In this document: positions 34,211-45,500 of the stretch, piece by piece | Layout: each line of letters starts with the position of its first letter | Numbering within the stretch: the stretch's first letter is position 1 | Assembly: GCA_004194705.1 (NCBI GenBank) | Contig: SADC01001335.1 | Coordinates: 1-64,000 of the forward strand | Length of the DNA stretch: 64,000 nt | Direction: 5' to 3' | Source: Ditylenchus dipsaci | Taxonomy: Eukaryota > Nematoda > Chromadorea > Rhabditida > Anguinidae | The notes under the pieces: generated by a model | Seen by the model: the letters and a program-made list of their open reading frames with translations, nothing else | Databases searched by the model: none | Told to the model about the DNA's origin: nothing | Translations under genes and position numbers: made by a program

Positions 34211-35960
34211 CACCCGTCCTCATCCCTGCATTTCGAATTTGCATTTTCAATGATGAAACATAGGGTGGCACCGAAGGCTGAAAAAAAATAAACCAAAGAC
34301 TGAAAAGAAAGGAACCACAGAGAGAAGATACCTAAGGCCGGAGTGAAGGATTTCAACAACGAAGTGAATGTGCCACATTATAGATGTCACATACGAACTT
34401 CCAATGAGGCGATCTGAAGAACAAAAAAAGGATCGAAAAAAGGTTTTTCGGTTAACTGAAACCTGCTATTATTGTTAAATTTAGTTTATTTTTTCTATTA
34501 GTATGTGCGTATTTTGGGCAAAACAACATGGATGAAATGCTATCAGAAAAATCAATCCACCAAATTCTCAGAAAGGGAAATTGCATCCCTACAAGCAAAT
34601 TCGAGTGCTAATTGTGGATCCATAATTTTAATCTAAAAAGTTTCCGTTTATATATAGCTTGCAAAAAGCATACTTTGTAGCCATATTTTTTTATCTACAC
34701 TATGACAATAACATAAAAAAACATTTGCACCGGAGCAAAAAAGTTATGGCTAAAAATGGTGCAAGATGAACTCGCCAAAAAAGACCTATATATATTTTTG
34801 ACGAAATTCTAAAGAAAGAAGAAATTTTTCCGCCTTTTTCTTACGAAAATATGCGTTTTATATACTAAATGGTTCTAGGCTTTATTTTGAGTTATCCCTG
34901 GGAAAAACGGAAAATGTTCATAGGCAAAATTCAAAAACATTCAAGTTCGACCATTGAAATTTCTGCAAAATTAAAAAAATGAACTGTGCGAGCCTCAATT
35001 TTCACTTTCTACCTAACCCACTAAAGTTTTCTACAACTGGTTTGCAAAAAATATCTGCTTTAAAAAAAAGTAAACATAAACGCCTTCACTAATAGAGCCC
35101 CACTTAGGAGGTTAAATCCACCCCAAACCATCCAGCAATTCACTTTTCAATTAACAGCAACCACTCCTGCAAATAAAGTAGGAAAAATGTGTGTGAAGCA
35201 GTAGGAACTGTACGAAATTGTGGCTGGGGTATTAGTGTAGGCCTGGTATTTAGTTCATTTAATCGGTGGAGGTTGCACAAAACCATTTGCACTTTGCCTG
35301 GATGGAGGAAGGGTGCAAACCGGATGGATTGAAACGAGCACGAAAGAGTTTTGAGGCACTCTTTTTTTATCACCTTTCAAAGAGAGCGATAAAAACAGGC
35401 TTGTCTGGGACAAAAGAGTGCAGGCAAATCAACAAAAAGTAATTTGTTGATTTTGAAATTAGTAGTGAAAAAAGAAAACATGACAATAAATTGGAATTGA
35501 TTTTTCGATTATAATGTGTTAGTGTGATCACATTATATTTAAACACAAAATAACCCAAGTCAATTGATGTTTCCAAAAGTTACAAAATGTGCCCAATATA
35601 ACATATATTTCCAATTCTAAATATTTAATTTTATTTTCTATCTACCTTAAATTTATATTTATGTCGCTTGCCACTTCGACCATTGAATGTATGATTCTCT
35701 TCGAAAGATTTTTGGTTTTTCGGCTTTCTCTTACACTTGTCACTTTTCGAAATATTCTCAACTAGCGATTAAGCAACGCACATTTGAATCATTGACAGAG
35801 ATAATCGCACGGACACCGGTTTAGTGCCCATCAAATTTTGCACTTTTCGAGCGCCGGTTTTCTATACAACCGGTGCTGGATACATTGGAGCTGCTGCCGG
35901 TGCCGACTTTCAGAGGTGCTGTTGGTTTTCAATGTTTTTTGACACAATTAAATGTCAAAT
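34210..35960. other. gene-free region
   Basis: AT-rich, no supported gene. A GC-richer block at 35780-35920 contains ACCGGTTTAGTGCCCATC and CAACCGGTGCTGG, a weak inverted pair. Confidence 0.35.
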
Positions 35961-35967
35961 CATGAAC

Positions 35968-36891
35968 ACAGGGTGAACCAAAAAAAACCCCTGAACTTTG
36001 ACGGCGCCCTAAGTCCAGTTTCAATCACGATTTTGTTGCCAATGATATGTCATTTTGAAGCTCTAACAATGCTCTATCGAATGGTAATTAACATTAAAAA
36101 ATTGAAAGAAATATTATTGATAAATAATCAGAACAGAAACCTTAACCTCGATTTCAAATTTTCAGTTTTTGTTGAAGTAACTGGGTACTGAGTGGTAACA
36201 GGGTAACTTTTAATGTTGAATTTTTTCTTAATAATATTCTGTAGCTCTTCTCTTCATCGTTCGACTGGTGTATGAACTTACCGTATTCTCACTAATAGAA
36301 CCACATGTTTTCAACCCCCTTTGGGGGGGGGGTGTGGTTCTAATAGAGAGTGTGGTTCTATTGTTCAACTCTCTAAATATATACAAGCATTGCAGCATAC
36401 ACACATACATTCTTTATTTACAACAAAACTTGGACCTGTTCTGGTTTAGGGGGACGCCCATTTTTACTATATTTTTTGATTATGAAAGTCATGGTTATAT
36501 CGATAACTTATATGAATAGTTTAATAACTAGGGCTTCGACAATCCATTGGAGGTAGACTGCCATTGGCGCAGCTTGAGAGAGTGTTAAGGGGTGTGGTTC
36601 TATTAGAAAGTGTGGTTCTAATAGAGAGTGGGGTCCTATTTTTCAACCCCCCTTGTGGGGGGGAGGGGAGGTGTTGTTCTATTAGAGAGAATAAAAATTT
36701 GAAGTTAAGGTTAAGGTTTTTGTTCTGATTCTTTATCAATAATATTTTTTTTTCAGTTTTTCAATGTTAATATACCATTCGTTAGAGCATTGTTGGGGCT
36801 TCAAAATGAGATATCATTGGCGACAAAATCATAATTGAAACTGGCAATAAGACGCCGTCAAAGTTCAGGGTTTTTTTTGGTTCACCCTGCA
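35968..36891. mobile_element. long-TIR element CAGGGTGAACCAAAAA
   Basis: Inverted arms of about 200 bp: CAGGGTGAACCAAAAAAAAC, then CTTTGACGGCG .. ACGATTTTGTTGCCAATGAT at the left, complement at 36700-36891. The interior is occupied by two collapsed TACCGTA MITEs (36279-36365, 36595-36690). Ends of the CAGGGTG type suggest a Tc1/mariner relative; no clear TA duplication. Confidence 0.75.
36279..36690. mobile_element. pair of collapsed TACCGTA MITEs, cassette GAACCACA
   Basis: 36279: TACCGTATTCTCACTAATAG then AACCACATGTTTTCAACCC, a G-run, GTGTGGTTCTAATAGAGAG and GTGTGGTTCTATTG; the core is lost. 36595-36690: GTGTGGTTCTATTAG, GTGTGGTTCTAATAGAGAG, GGGTCCTATTTTTCAA and TGTTGTTCTATTAGAGAG. The same cassette occurs at least six times in about 400 bp. 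Confidence 0.7.
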
Positions 36892-36899
36892 GATTAAAA

Positions 36900-38200
36900 T
36901 AACAAAACAAAAAATTACTCTATATTCACAAAAAAAAGCTTTTCTTTGCAAAAAAATATTTTCGGCTCGTAAAAAAGCATTCTATATTTGCAGAGCGATA
37001 AGATTAGAAATATATACTCGCCATTGTCTACAATGTTTGAGAGGTGGATTAAGCGTTCTTCGTTTGATCATAAAGAATTTGCTCGCTTGCACAGTCCATT
37101 TTTCTAGTTAATTTTACAAATGGCTGATTTTCGCAGCAGTAAACGAAATTGATTAAAACAAAATGCTGTAATTGGTTTTTTTCAATAAATTCTGTTTTTC
37201 GGTCTTAGCTGTTCCAGACAAGAAAGAGACCCTACGAAAGTCCTCATATCCTCCTTAATTTATCTGTGAATTTTTCACATCTCCTAAACAGAAAGACTTA
37301 AAAAATCCCTGGCTTACTTGTGAATAAAAAAATTAAACCCAAATAAAAAAATTGAAAATAAAATCCTCAACGCAATTTATCAGATTGGAAGCAGTTGGTT
37401 GTTGTTGACTAACAAGCTTGTTTATCAACTGGCTTAATTAAGTCATTTGTCTTGTAGAAGGATCACAAGCTAGCTAACCAGTAACACCTGCATCAGTTCG
37501 ACCTTTGAAAAAGAATAAGAGGCCAATTAATTGCTCACTAAACAACCTGGTTGCCCAAGGTCTTTTTTCTCGTCGCCTTTTATTGGTAACTTCCGCCTCC
37601 CTTGCCTCCCATTAAATCGGATTGTTCAGAGAAGGACACATCTATCTATCAGTCTGGTGATCATTGGCCCTGTTCTGCTGGACGATAAATTTTGGTCTTA
37701 TTGAGGCGGGTAAAGATAAGGAGAGCTTATCTTTAGGTTTTGTTTAGTTCATTATCACTAAAAGACAAATGAAGTCATCCAAGGCTTTAGAAATTCACAG
37801 GTTCGGTTTGTAACATCATTTACTGTATAACCTATATGAATTAACCAGCCCAAAGGGACAAATTGTACCAAAATAAGTTTTTTCCTTCATCCAACATTTT
37901 ATTTAACTTTTATCTATATTAATTTTTTTGCCGAAATTGATGCCGATGAAGTCGTTTTAAGCTTGATTTCGCTTGCCAGACTACACCTTTCTTGCTCTTC
38001 CAAGTTTTTGATGTTTCTATAGTTTACAGTCTTGATAAAAATTTCAGTTTGTTTTATCATTTGCTTGGCTAAGTTGCAGTTCATTCAATAGAGACCTTTG
38101 ACCATTGATTGTATGTGCTTTTTATGGCTTATTTAATTTTGCAGCTGGGTTTCTTTTTTCTATTTTGCTTGTTTTCGTAAGCCTTCATGGTATTCTAAAG
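36900..38200. other. gene-free region
   Basis: No supported gene or element. At 38216-38275 a degraded TACCGTA-MITE right end (AATACGGTGTTTCCTGTAAG) begins the next repeat block. Confidence 0.35.
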
Positions 38201-38491
38201 TATCGCATTTTTCATAATACGGTGTTTCCTGTAAGATGATTTAAAAGTAAGACAGCCGACCGCCCTATTACAAGATATATGGTTAAGTTCAGGGCTCGCA
38301 GATGTGCTTATTTTTTGAATGTGCGCCTTCGAAATTGTGGTGGTGCGACTATAACTCCTAAGTCTGCAAGCCCCTATGCCCCGGAGGGGGCTTGCAGACT
38401 TGGAGGCTTGGGACTTGGAGTTGAGTCGCGCCCCTAGCAACTCCCCTTCGAGACCAAAACTCTCGCAAACGCTATATCAAGGAGGCTTGAC

Positions 38492-39375
38492 TTTACTTGA
38501 CCCCCCCCCCCCCCACGGCTGACCCACTTTTGATGACAATTTTGAAAAACCGATTGCATATTCGTGTTTCTCGACCCCGATTTAGGCGCGAATTTACCAG
38601 TCGTTTCGGTAAAGTGAAAAAAAAATTTTGTCAAACCACAGGGGGGTATCATGGATTTTAGTCAAAATTTGAAAAATTTGAATTCGCGCCTTTTGAATTT
38701 TGAAGGGATTAAGGGCTGTATAGGAGGGGAAGGGAATAAAAGGGGCCACTAATCACACAAGGGCCACTAACAAGATGATGTTGAACATAGTTTTGAATAC
38801 TGGGGCCTACCGCATAAATAAACTCTAGTATGCATGCTTTTTCATGCATCCAGAGTCACTTTCGAGTGATTTGTGTCTAAGGTATGTGGGTGTGCGCATC
38901 TCAACTCCAAGCCCCCAAGCCCCCTGCGCCCCCTTCGGGGCGCAGGGGCTTGAGAGTTAGAGATGCGCGCACTCACTTACCTTAGACATGATTCCGAGAA
39001 GTACTCTTGATCATGAAATGCATATAGAGGCTCTTTTGCCACGGCTCAGTTAAAAAACATGGTAAGACAGCCAGAATATACCAATATATGTTTTTTCTAA
39101 CGTTCTGCCATAAAAGTGGCCCTTTTATTCCTTCCCCTCCCTATACAGCCCTTAATCCTTCAAAATTCAAAAGGCGCGAATTCAAATTTTTCAAATTTTG
39201 ACTAAAATCCATGATACCCCCCTGTGGTTTGACAAAAAAAATTTTCACTTTACCGGAAACGACTGGTAAATTCGCGCCTAAATCGGGGTCGAGAAACACG
39301 AATATGCAATCGGTTTTTCAAAATTGTCATCAAAAGTGGGTCAGCCGTGGGGGGGGGGGGGGGGGGTCAAGTAAA
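38492..39375. mobile_element. foldback element with CTTTACTTGACC arms and K core
   Basis: Arms of about 245 bp: CTTTACTTGACC plus a 15-17 C run, CACGGCTGACCCACTTTTGA, ACCACAGGGGGGTATCATGG, GGGCTGTATAGGAGGGGAAG; complement at 39113-39375. The centre (38790-39065) is a complete K core with the hairpin CTGCGCCCCCTTCGGGGCGC. A diverged K-like hairpin precedes it at 38330-38440. Confidence 0.82.
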
Positions 39376-39379
39376 GTGT

Positions 39380-40140
39380 TACCATCAAGGATACAACACC
39401 CTGGTATAGCCCTGCTTTTGCATGCGGTAGGCCGGCCATGTGGATTGGATGCTCCCACTCCCAAAAAAAATAGTGAAAAGTGAACATTGGAAAAACAAAA
39501 GTATAAAGCAAAAATTTTATTAAATCTTTATAAAATCCCAAAATGTGATTTTTGAAGAAGAAAAAATTTTGAAAAATAAATGTCGTCCCCCTCTGAAAAA
39601 CGTGTTTTCTAGCCTAATAACGGCATGATAAACACGAATATGTTGTTAAAAATGAGTTTTGAGAGGACGACACTTTAGCCCATCGTTATTTTAAAAACTT
39701 ATGCACTTTTTGATGCGTCATAAAACTAAAATATTTGCTGCAAATCAACAAATCTTGTTTTGTATGAGTAACCCGTGTTTAACAATCGCATGTAATTAGC
39801 GTAGTAGTAGACATTATAAAATTTAATGCGAACGAGGATTTAATTCATCCTCCCAATCTGTTATTTTCATCCCAAAACAAATGGTTGTTTTATCTTTATT
39901 ATCGAGTGAATATTTATTTATTTTCTGTCAAAAATTGAACTAAATCAAGTGTAAATTTGGAATATGTTTGATACGCCATTATATTTTTTGAACTTATAAG
40001 CCATTTTTTAATTAGTGGGCCAAATTAAGGCTTTATAGTAAGTTAGCCAATATATTTAAGCATTTCTCACTAAATCAAGGAATTTCTACACTAAATATTT
40101 ATATCCTCTTGTTTTCAATGTTTTCTGATCACTTTCGAAA
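39380..40140. other. gene-free AT-rich region
   Basis: No supported gene or repeat boundary. An H-like CCCCCTCTGAAAAACGTG patch near 39587 has a partner in TTGAGAGGACGACACTTTAG at 39659. Confidence 0.3.
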
Positions 40141-40535
40141 TTTTGTTAGATCAACCGCTAGCCTTGCAACCAGCTTTTTTTTGGAAATCCGCCGGCTGAG
40201 GTAGAATTTTTGACACGACTGAGGCTAAGACTGAGGGAAATTTTCGAAGTCATACGACTGAGGAAAGTTTTTGTATTAAATTTTTTTGGCGTTTTTTTGT
40301 TTATTTTCGACTGTTTTTCTGATAGTTTTGAAGTGCTTAGGAAAAATGAATCCTTCATATCAGTAATCGTGAATTATTAAATTTCATTCCTTATTGTTAA
40401 ATTAAAGTCAGCTGGTTGAGTTCGAACTCAGCCATCAACCGGCTAAGGCTGAGATGTGCGACTGAGGTAAAACTAAGGCTGAGGAAGATTTTCATAACTC
40501 ATCCGGCTGAGGCTGACGTGATCGTCGAGTATAGC
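40140..40535. repeat. GGCTGAGGCTAAG array
   Basis: Two blocks (40190-40268, 40408-40525) of units near CGGCTGAGG / CGACTGAGG in the same orientation, separated by AT-rich DNA. The right side runs into GTATAGCACCCTG, a possible hAT-like end. Confidence 0.5.
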
Positions 40536-40914
40536 ACCCTGTGTGCAACTCTAGCCTTTTTTCTAGTTTCCATTGCAATTCAGGAAAAAATACGAAAGTT
40601 TGTTTTCATTAAACGACTCCTTCTGTCAAAATCAATTGTTTTCCAATTCCTTTTAATTACATTAGATTATTGGGCGCTACCGGAGTATACCCCCCTAAAT
40701 GAAATTTTTTTTAAAGTGTTTCCAAACACCCTATATCGACCTAAATTGCCTCAGAAGCTCGAAAAAGGCATTATTTTTGTGTTCTAGTCAATAAAAAATT
40801 GAGTTTTGGACCACCCAAATATACCTATTTTGACCATTTTTGAAGGGATTTAGGGCCATATTAGGGTGGGAAAGGACCAAAAAAGGGCCAATTTAGTGTG
40901 AAAAGGAAGATGTT

Positions 40915-42145
40915 GAACATAGTTTTGTTGACTGGGGCCTACCGCATAAATAAACTCTGGTATGCATACATTTTTTATGCATCCAGAGTCACTTTCAAGT
41001 GATTTGCGTCTAAGGTATAATAAACAACACGATCCTTCTCGGGATCTCAGTTGTAATACAGCGTGCGCAGTGTCAGAAGCGGAGGTGTTGCAAGGCCCTT
41101 CTTGGCGCTATAGCAACTTGTTGTCCCACTCTTAAGCTGGGACCTACTGTTCCAGGGACCTCAGTTGACACAGTTATACTGGGTTGGACACAGGGGGGCT
41201 CAAATCAAATAATGCTCCAGGTCTCTTTGTTCTCCTGGCCGATCCACTAGGTCTCCGAGTTTTCCTAGGGCGTCTCACTTCTCCTACTCGGGTCGCCTCG
41301 TTTTGCCGATGTAGGTGGTGCTGCTGGGGATTTTGATGTTGTATGAATAATTTCAACCAAATTTTATTGATGACACTCACCTCAAATTTGGGTAATTAAA
41401 CCCGTGATATAACCAAAAATAAATGCAAATGGATAAACTAATGGGGTATTATATGATCAAAATATATGATCAACAATATATATGGGACTCAAATGTATGG
41501 GGAGGGGCTCCTTAAGATTCTACATGGCGGAGCAATTACATATTAAAGGGTCAAAAATATTCTAAGTCTGGGCATTTACTGGGGCACATACACGAAAATA
41601 TTCTAAGTAAATATGAAAACACGAGAATAAGGCTAAGTCCAGATATAAAATACACGCAAATAAGACTAAGTCCACAGACATCTGGGACTTAGAATATAAA
41701 TGGGCCTACAATAAAATCAAGAGAGCTGAATGGGAGAGCGGCTACCACCACCATGCAGACTGGCAAGAATGAGCTCCTTGAGGGGGAATCCAGGCAAGGC
41801 CAGGCCCGCGACCGCTCGCGTGCTCCACACTCTGGCCACTACATAGCATTGTGCGTCTGGTTCCTACCAGTCAAGGTCCGCCAACAAGGCTGGTTTCAGA
41901 TGGATCTTCCAGAAAGTTCCCCGTGATCCTTGATCCACTACCTAAATTCTAGAGAGCGCGCGGCTCCCAATTAACTAAATGATTTTAGGTGTGTTAAGTG
42001 ATTTTAGGGTGTATTATAGATGCATATTTGGATGAGCCAAATATGGGCGGCTTATAGTATGTGGGTGTGCGCATCTCAACCCTAAGCAACCAAGCCCCCT
42101 GGGCCCCGAAGGGGCGCAGGGGCTTAGTTGGTTAGAGGATCTCAT
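40915..42145. mobile_element. K core split by a 1038 bp insertion
   Basis: K sequence runs to GCGTCTAAGGTAT (41018) and resumes GTATGTGGGTGTGCGCATC at 42057 through the GGCCCCGAAGGGGCGC hairpin to 42145. Left flank GGGATTTAGGGCCATATTAG matches the outer K-type arms. Confidence 0.8.
41019..42056. mobile_element. unclassified 1038 bp insertion, TSD GTAT
   Basis: Delimited by the interrupted K core; a 4 bp duplication GTAT (41015-41018, 42057-42060). More GC-rich than its surroundings, with no long frame and weak terminal symmetry (TATAATAA / CTTATA). A solo LTR would have this size and duplication but should begin TG and end CA, which it does not. Class unknown. Confidence 0.65.
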
Positions 42146-42524
42146 CCAAATTAGAGATTCGATTATTGATAAAATATTAGAAAGTATAATTATAGGGCTA
42201 CAAACTGATCTAAAAAATGTTAGAAAAATGACCAGAATACATCGAGAACATTAAATTTTAAGATTAAGTGGATACATTTTTTAATTTAGTAGCGAAATCT
42301 TTGAACTTAGTGTGTGAATCCCATTTGAGTCGAAAATTTATAACGATTGTAAGGTAAAATATTTGACCGAAGGGTTATTTCTTTGATTTTCAAAATATTA
42401 GAATACTGACTGGTCATATTCGGGTCGAAAAATGTTGCATGAGCATATTGTTGGTATCCAAATGACGCTCTATACTGTAAACAAATATTTCCCAGATTAC
42501 ATCGTAATTTATTTAGCTACAAAT

Positions 42525-45500
42525 ATGACAAATTCCTTGATTCTGTGTGCTCTCAGCTGCTTGGTGTTCATCCAGCTAGCCCATGGTTGTGATATTATAG
42601 TACACGTCAAGTCAAACACAACACCCCTTCCAGGCCCAGGTGACTTCGCCAAATGGTCAGAAGAGTGAAAAGTGGGTTTGAAAAAAGTTTGGTATCTGAT
42701 AAACTTTATGTTTGTAAATAAAATTCAGGTTCAAGTTCACCAAAGAGCGCCAACGAGAGACCTACCAACAAAACAGGCGGCGGAATGTGGCATCAAAGAG
42801 TGGCAGGTCACCGTCTTCGACAACGACGGAGCCCAAAAGGCTACTGAGAAGGTTGGTGTGACAATTCAATGCTTAAATTTGTACTTATTGGATTGTACCA
42901 GGGATGGACATTCGTATCCTAAGTAGTCAAAAATAGTCACAGATAGGCACACAAATGTGCCTATTTGTTCCTAATTGTGCCCAAATGTGCCTATCAATTA
43001 ACATGCTGGAATGTGCCTATTTAGGCACATACCTATTGTTTTTGTTCCTTTTTAGGAACATCCTTTATATAAGTGTTGTCCCTCTGAAGTATGTGCCTAT
43101 TTTAGGCACATACTTATTTTATGTTGTGCCCTTTTTAGAAACTTTTCTTTTTGTAGGTACTGCTCCTGTTAGGAAAACTGTCTTTTTTAAAATGTGATTG
43201 ATATCTATGTTATTATATTAATGCCGATTTTTATTGAGTGATGTTAGCAGATAAGGAAGTTACAAAAAATTGTTCTTGATGAGTGAGCGTAAAGTGATAA
43301 ACAGGGCCCAAATTCTATGCACTAAAAATGCGAAATATGCGCATAAATATGCGCTAAAAATGCTTAAATATGCGCTAAAAACGTAAAATATGCAGTATAA
43401 TTTTCAGACTAAACCTTTTAAATGTACCGCATAACATTTGTGAAGAATCACTATATGTCGTGAAATTGCTCTAAAACATGCTTTCAAACGGTTTGGCAGC
43501 TTATACATGATTAAAAGATACTCTTCTGATAATGCTAAATTTTTTTGCAAAAAAAATTGACCAAAATTTGACATATGGCTTTGCTGAAGCAAGGTGATTT
43601 AACCTAAGGATTTAATTTATTTGACTTTAGGATTTAATTTATTTGACGTCCCATTTGACCTAGGATTTGAACATAGCTTTAAAGAAACTTTCTGCTCTCA
43701 TGAAGATGCCGCAGGATTTCAGTCGAAAAAGATCTTTGAAAAATGTTGACCGCCATTTACTAGCTAAGTTGCAAAAAAAAAATATTGTAAAGCAATTTCT
43801 AGACATTTAGGGTTCTGTACTCCTGCCACTTCTTCGCATCTTCTCGCAAATATAAACAATGTGCATTTTGCGATTTTTGAAATTAATATCTTTTACAAAC
43901 CAAATCGGTGCTTTGCATTGTTATTTTGCTACTTTAACTGAAATTATGAATCGCACGGTACTGAAACGTTAGCTACCTCAATAAAGGTTATTTAGTGAAA
44001 AATCTCTTTCTTACACGCTTGACAATAAAGTGTCCTGGTTTGGAAACTAAGAAATTGACTTATTTATACACAAAAGACGAGATTTGGCATGCTGCAACAT
44101 CTTTAACCCAAAAATTTCTAAGATTTTTACAATATGCAGAAAATATGCGTCAAAATTGCAAAATATGCAAAATATGCACTAAAAATGGAAATATGCAAAA
44201 CATGCTGCATAAAAGTACGAAAAAGTACTCAAACAGGGCTAAAATTGCGTTTTTTGTGCATAACTATTGCTTGCATATCCGCAGAAAAATATGCATTTGC
44301 ATAGAATTTGGGGCCCTGGTGATAAACGGCGCTACCATGTCAGCGAAAAAATTAATTGCGAAATAATAGAATTGCGATAAGGCTGAATTGCGCAAAAATA
44401 CAATTGCGCAAAAATTAGAATTCGTAAAAAATTAAATTTATTTTGAAATTATTTCGCAAAATAGGGTTTTCGAAAAAAAAGGTTTGACAAATATTTGTTT
44501 GCTAAATAAATGGTTTGTTCAGAGTTTTCAACAGCCCGTCGCACTTTTAGCTTTTTCCTGAATTTTCGGTGATCCACTTGGATGTCCCCACCCTAACCCC
44601 AATTCCTGGGTAGGTACCTCCTTGTCAGGAGGGCGTCCACCTGGGTGACCTAAAAAATGGAAGTAAAAAAATTAAGTTTACACTTAGTGGACTAGAACCA
44701 GTAACCTCGGTGACGGCGACCCCTCAGCAACCCCTCCCCAATTTAGACCAGGTGGTCGACCACTTGGATCAAAAATTTTTTTTTACGTTTTCGGGTTCTA
44801 AAACAATTTTTCTGCACTAATTCGAGCATGCTGAATATGGTTTGACAGTGCTAAAATCACGTTTCATCGAGAAATTTTTGAGTTATCGCTAACGATTGAT
44901 TTTGATGAATCAATCGTTAGCGATAACTCAAAATTTCTCGATGAAACGTGATTTTAGCACTGTCAAACATATTCAGCATGCTCGAATTAGTGCAGAAAAA
45001 TTGTTTTAGAACCCGAAAACGTAAAAAAAAATTTTTTGATCCAAGTGGTCGACCACTTGGTTTCCGGGTCCACTTGGATATCCATGTAAATCGCCACTCC
45101 AATTTTTGAGGTTACAGGCTCGAATCCTGGTGGTAACAGACATTATTGTTTCTTTAATAACAATTATAAACTATTCTGTAAAAGACCAGTAAGCCTCAAA
45201 GTGGGTAGGGTAACCACCTGGTACCTCCTCTAGACCATTAAAACCAAGTGGTTGTCCACTTGGATCAAATTTTTTTTACATTTTTCATGTTCCAAAACCT
45301 ATTTTCTGGACTAATTCGGGCATCCTGAAGATGGTTTGATAATAGTAAAATAAGGTTTCTCGGATATTTTTGAGTATTGGGAATAATTGATTTACTAAAA
45401 CTCGATTTTACCAGAACTCAAAAAATACTTTACAAAACGGCATTTCACCACTATCAAACCATCATCAGCATGTCCGAATTAGTTCAGAAAACAGTTTTGG

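Noticed and set aside
40416..40787. 123-codon plus-strand frame
   Set aside because: Its first third translates the GGCTGAGG array and the rest is AT-rich; no domain recognised.
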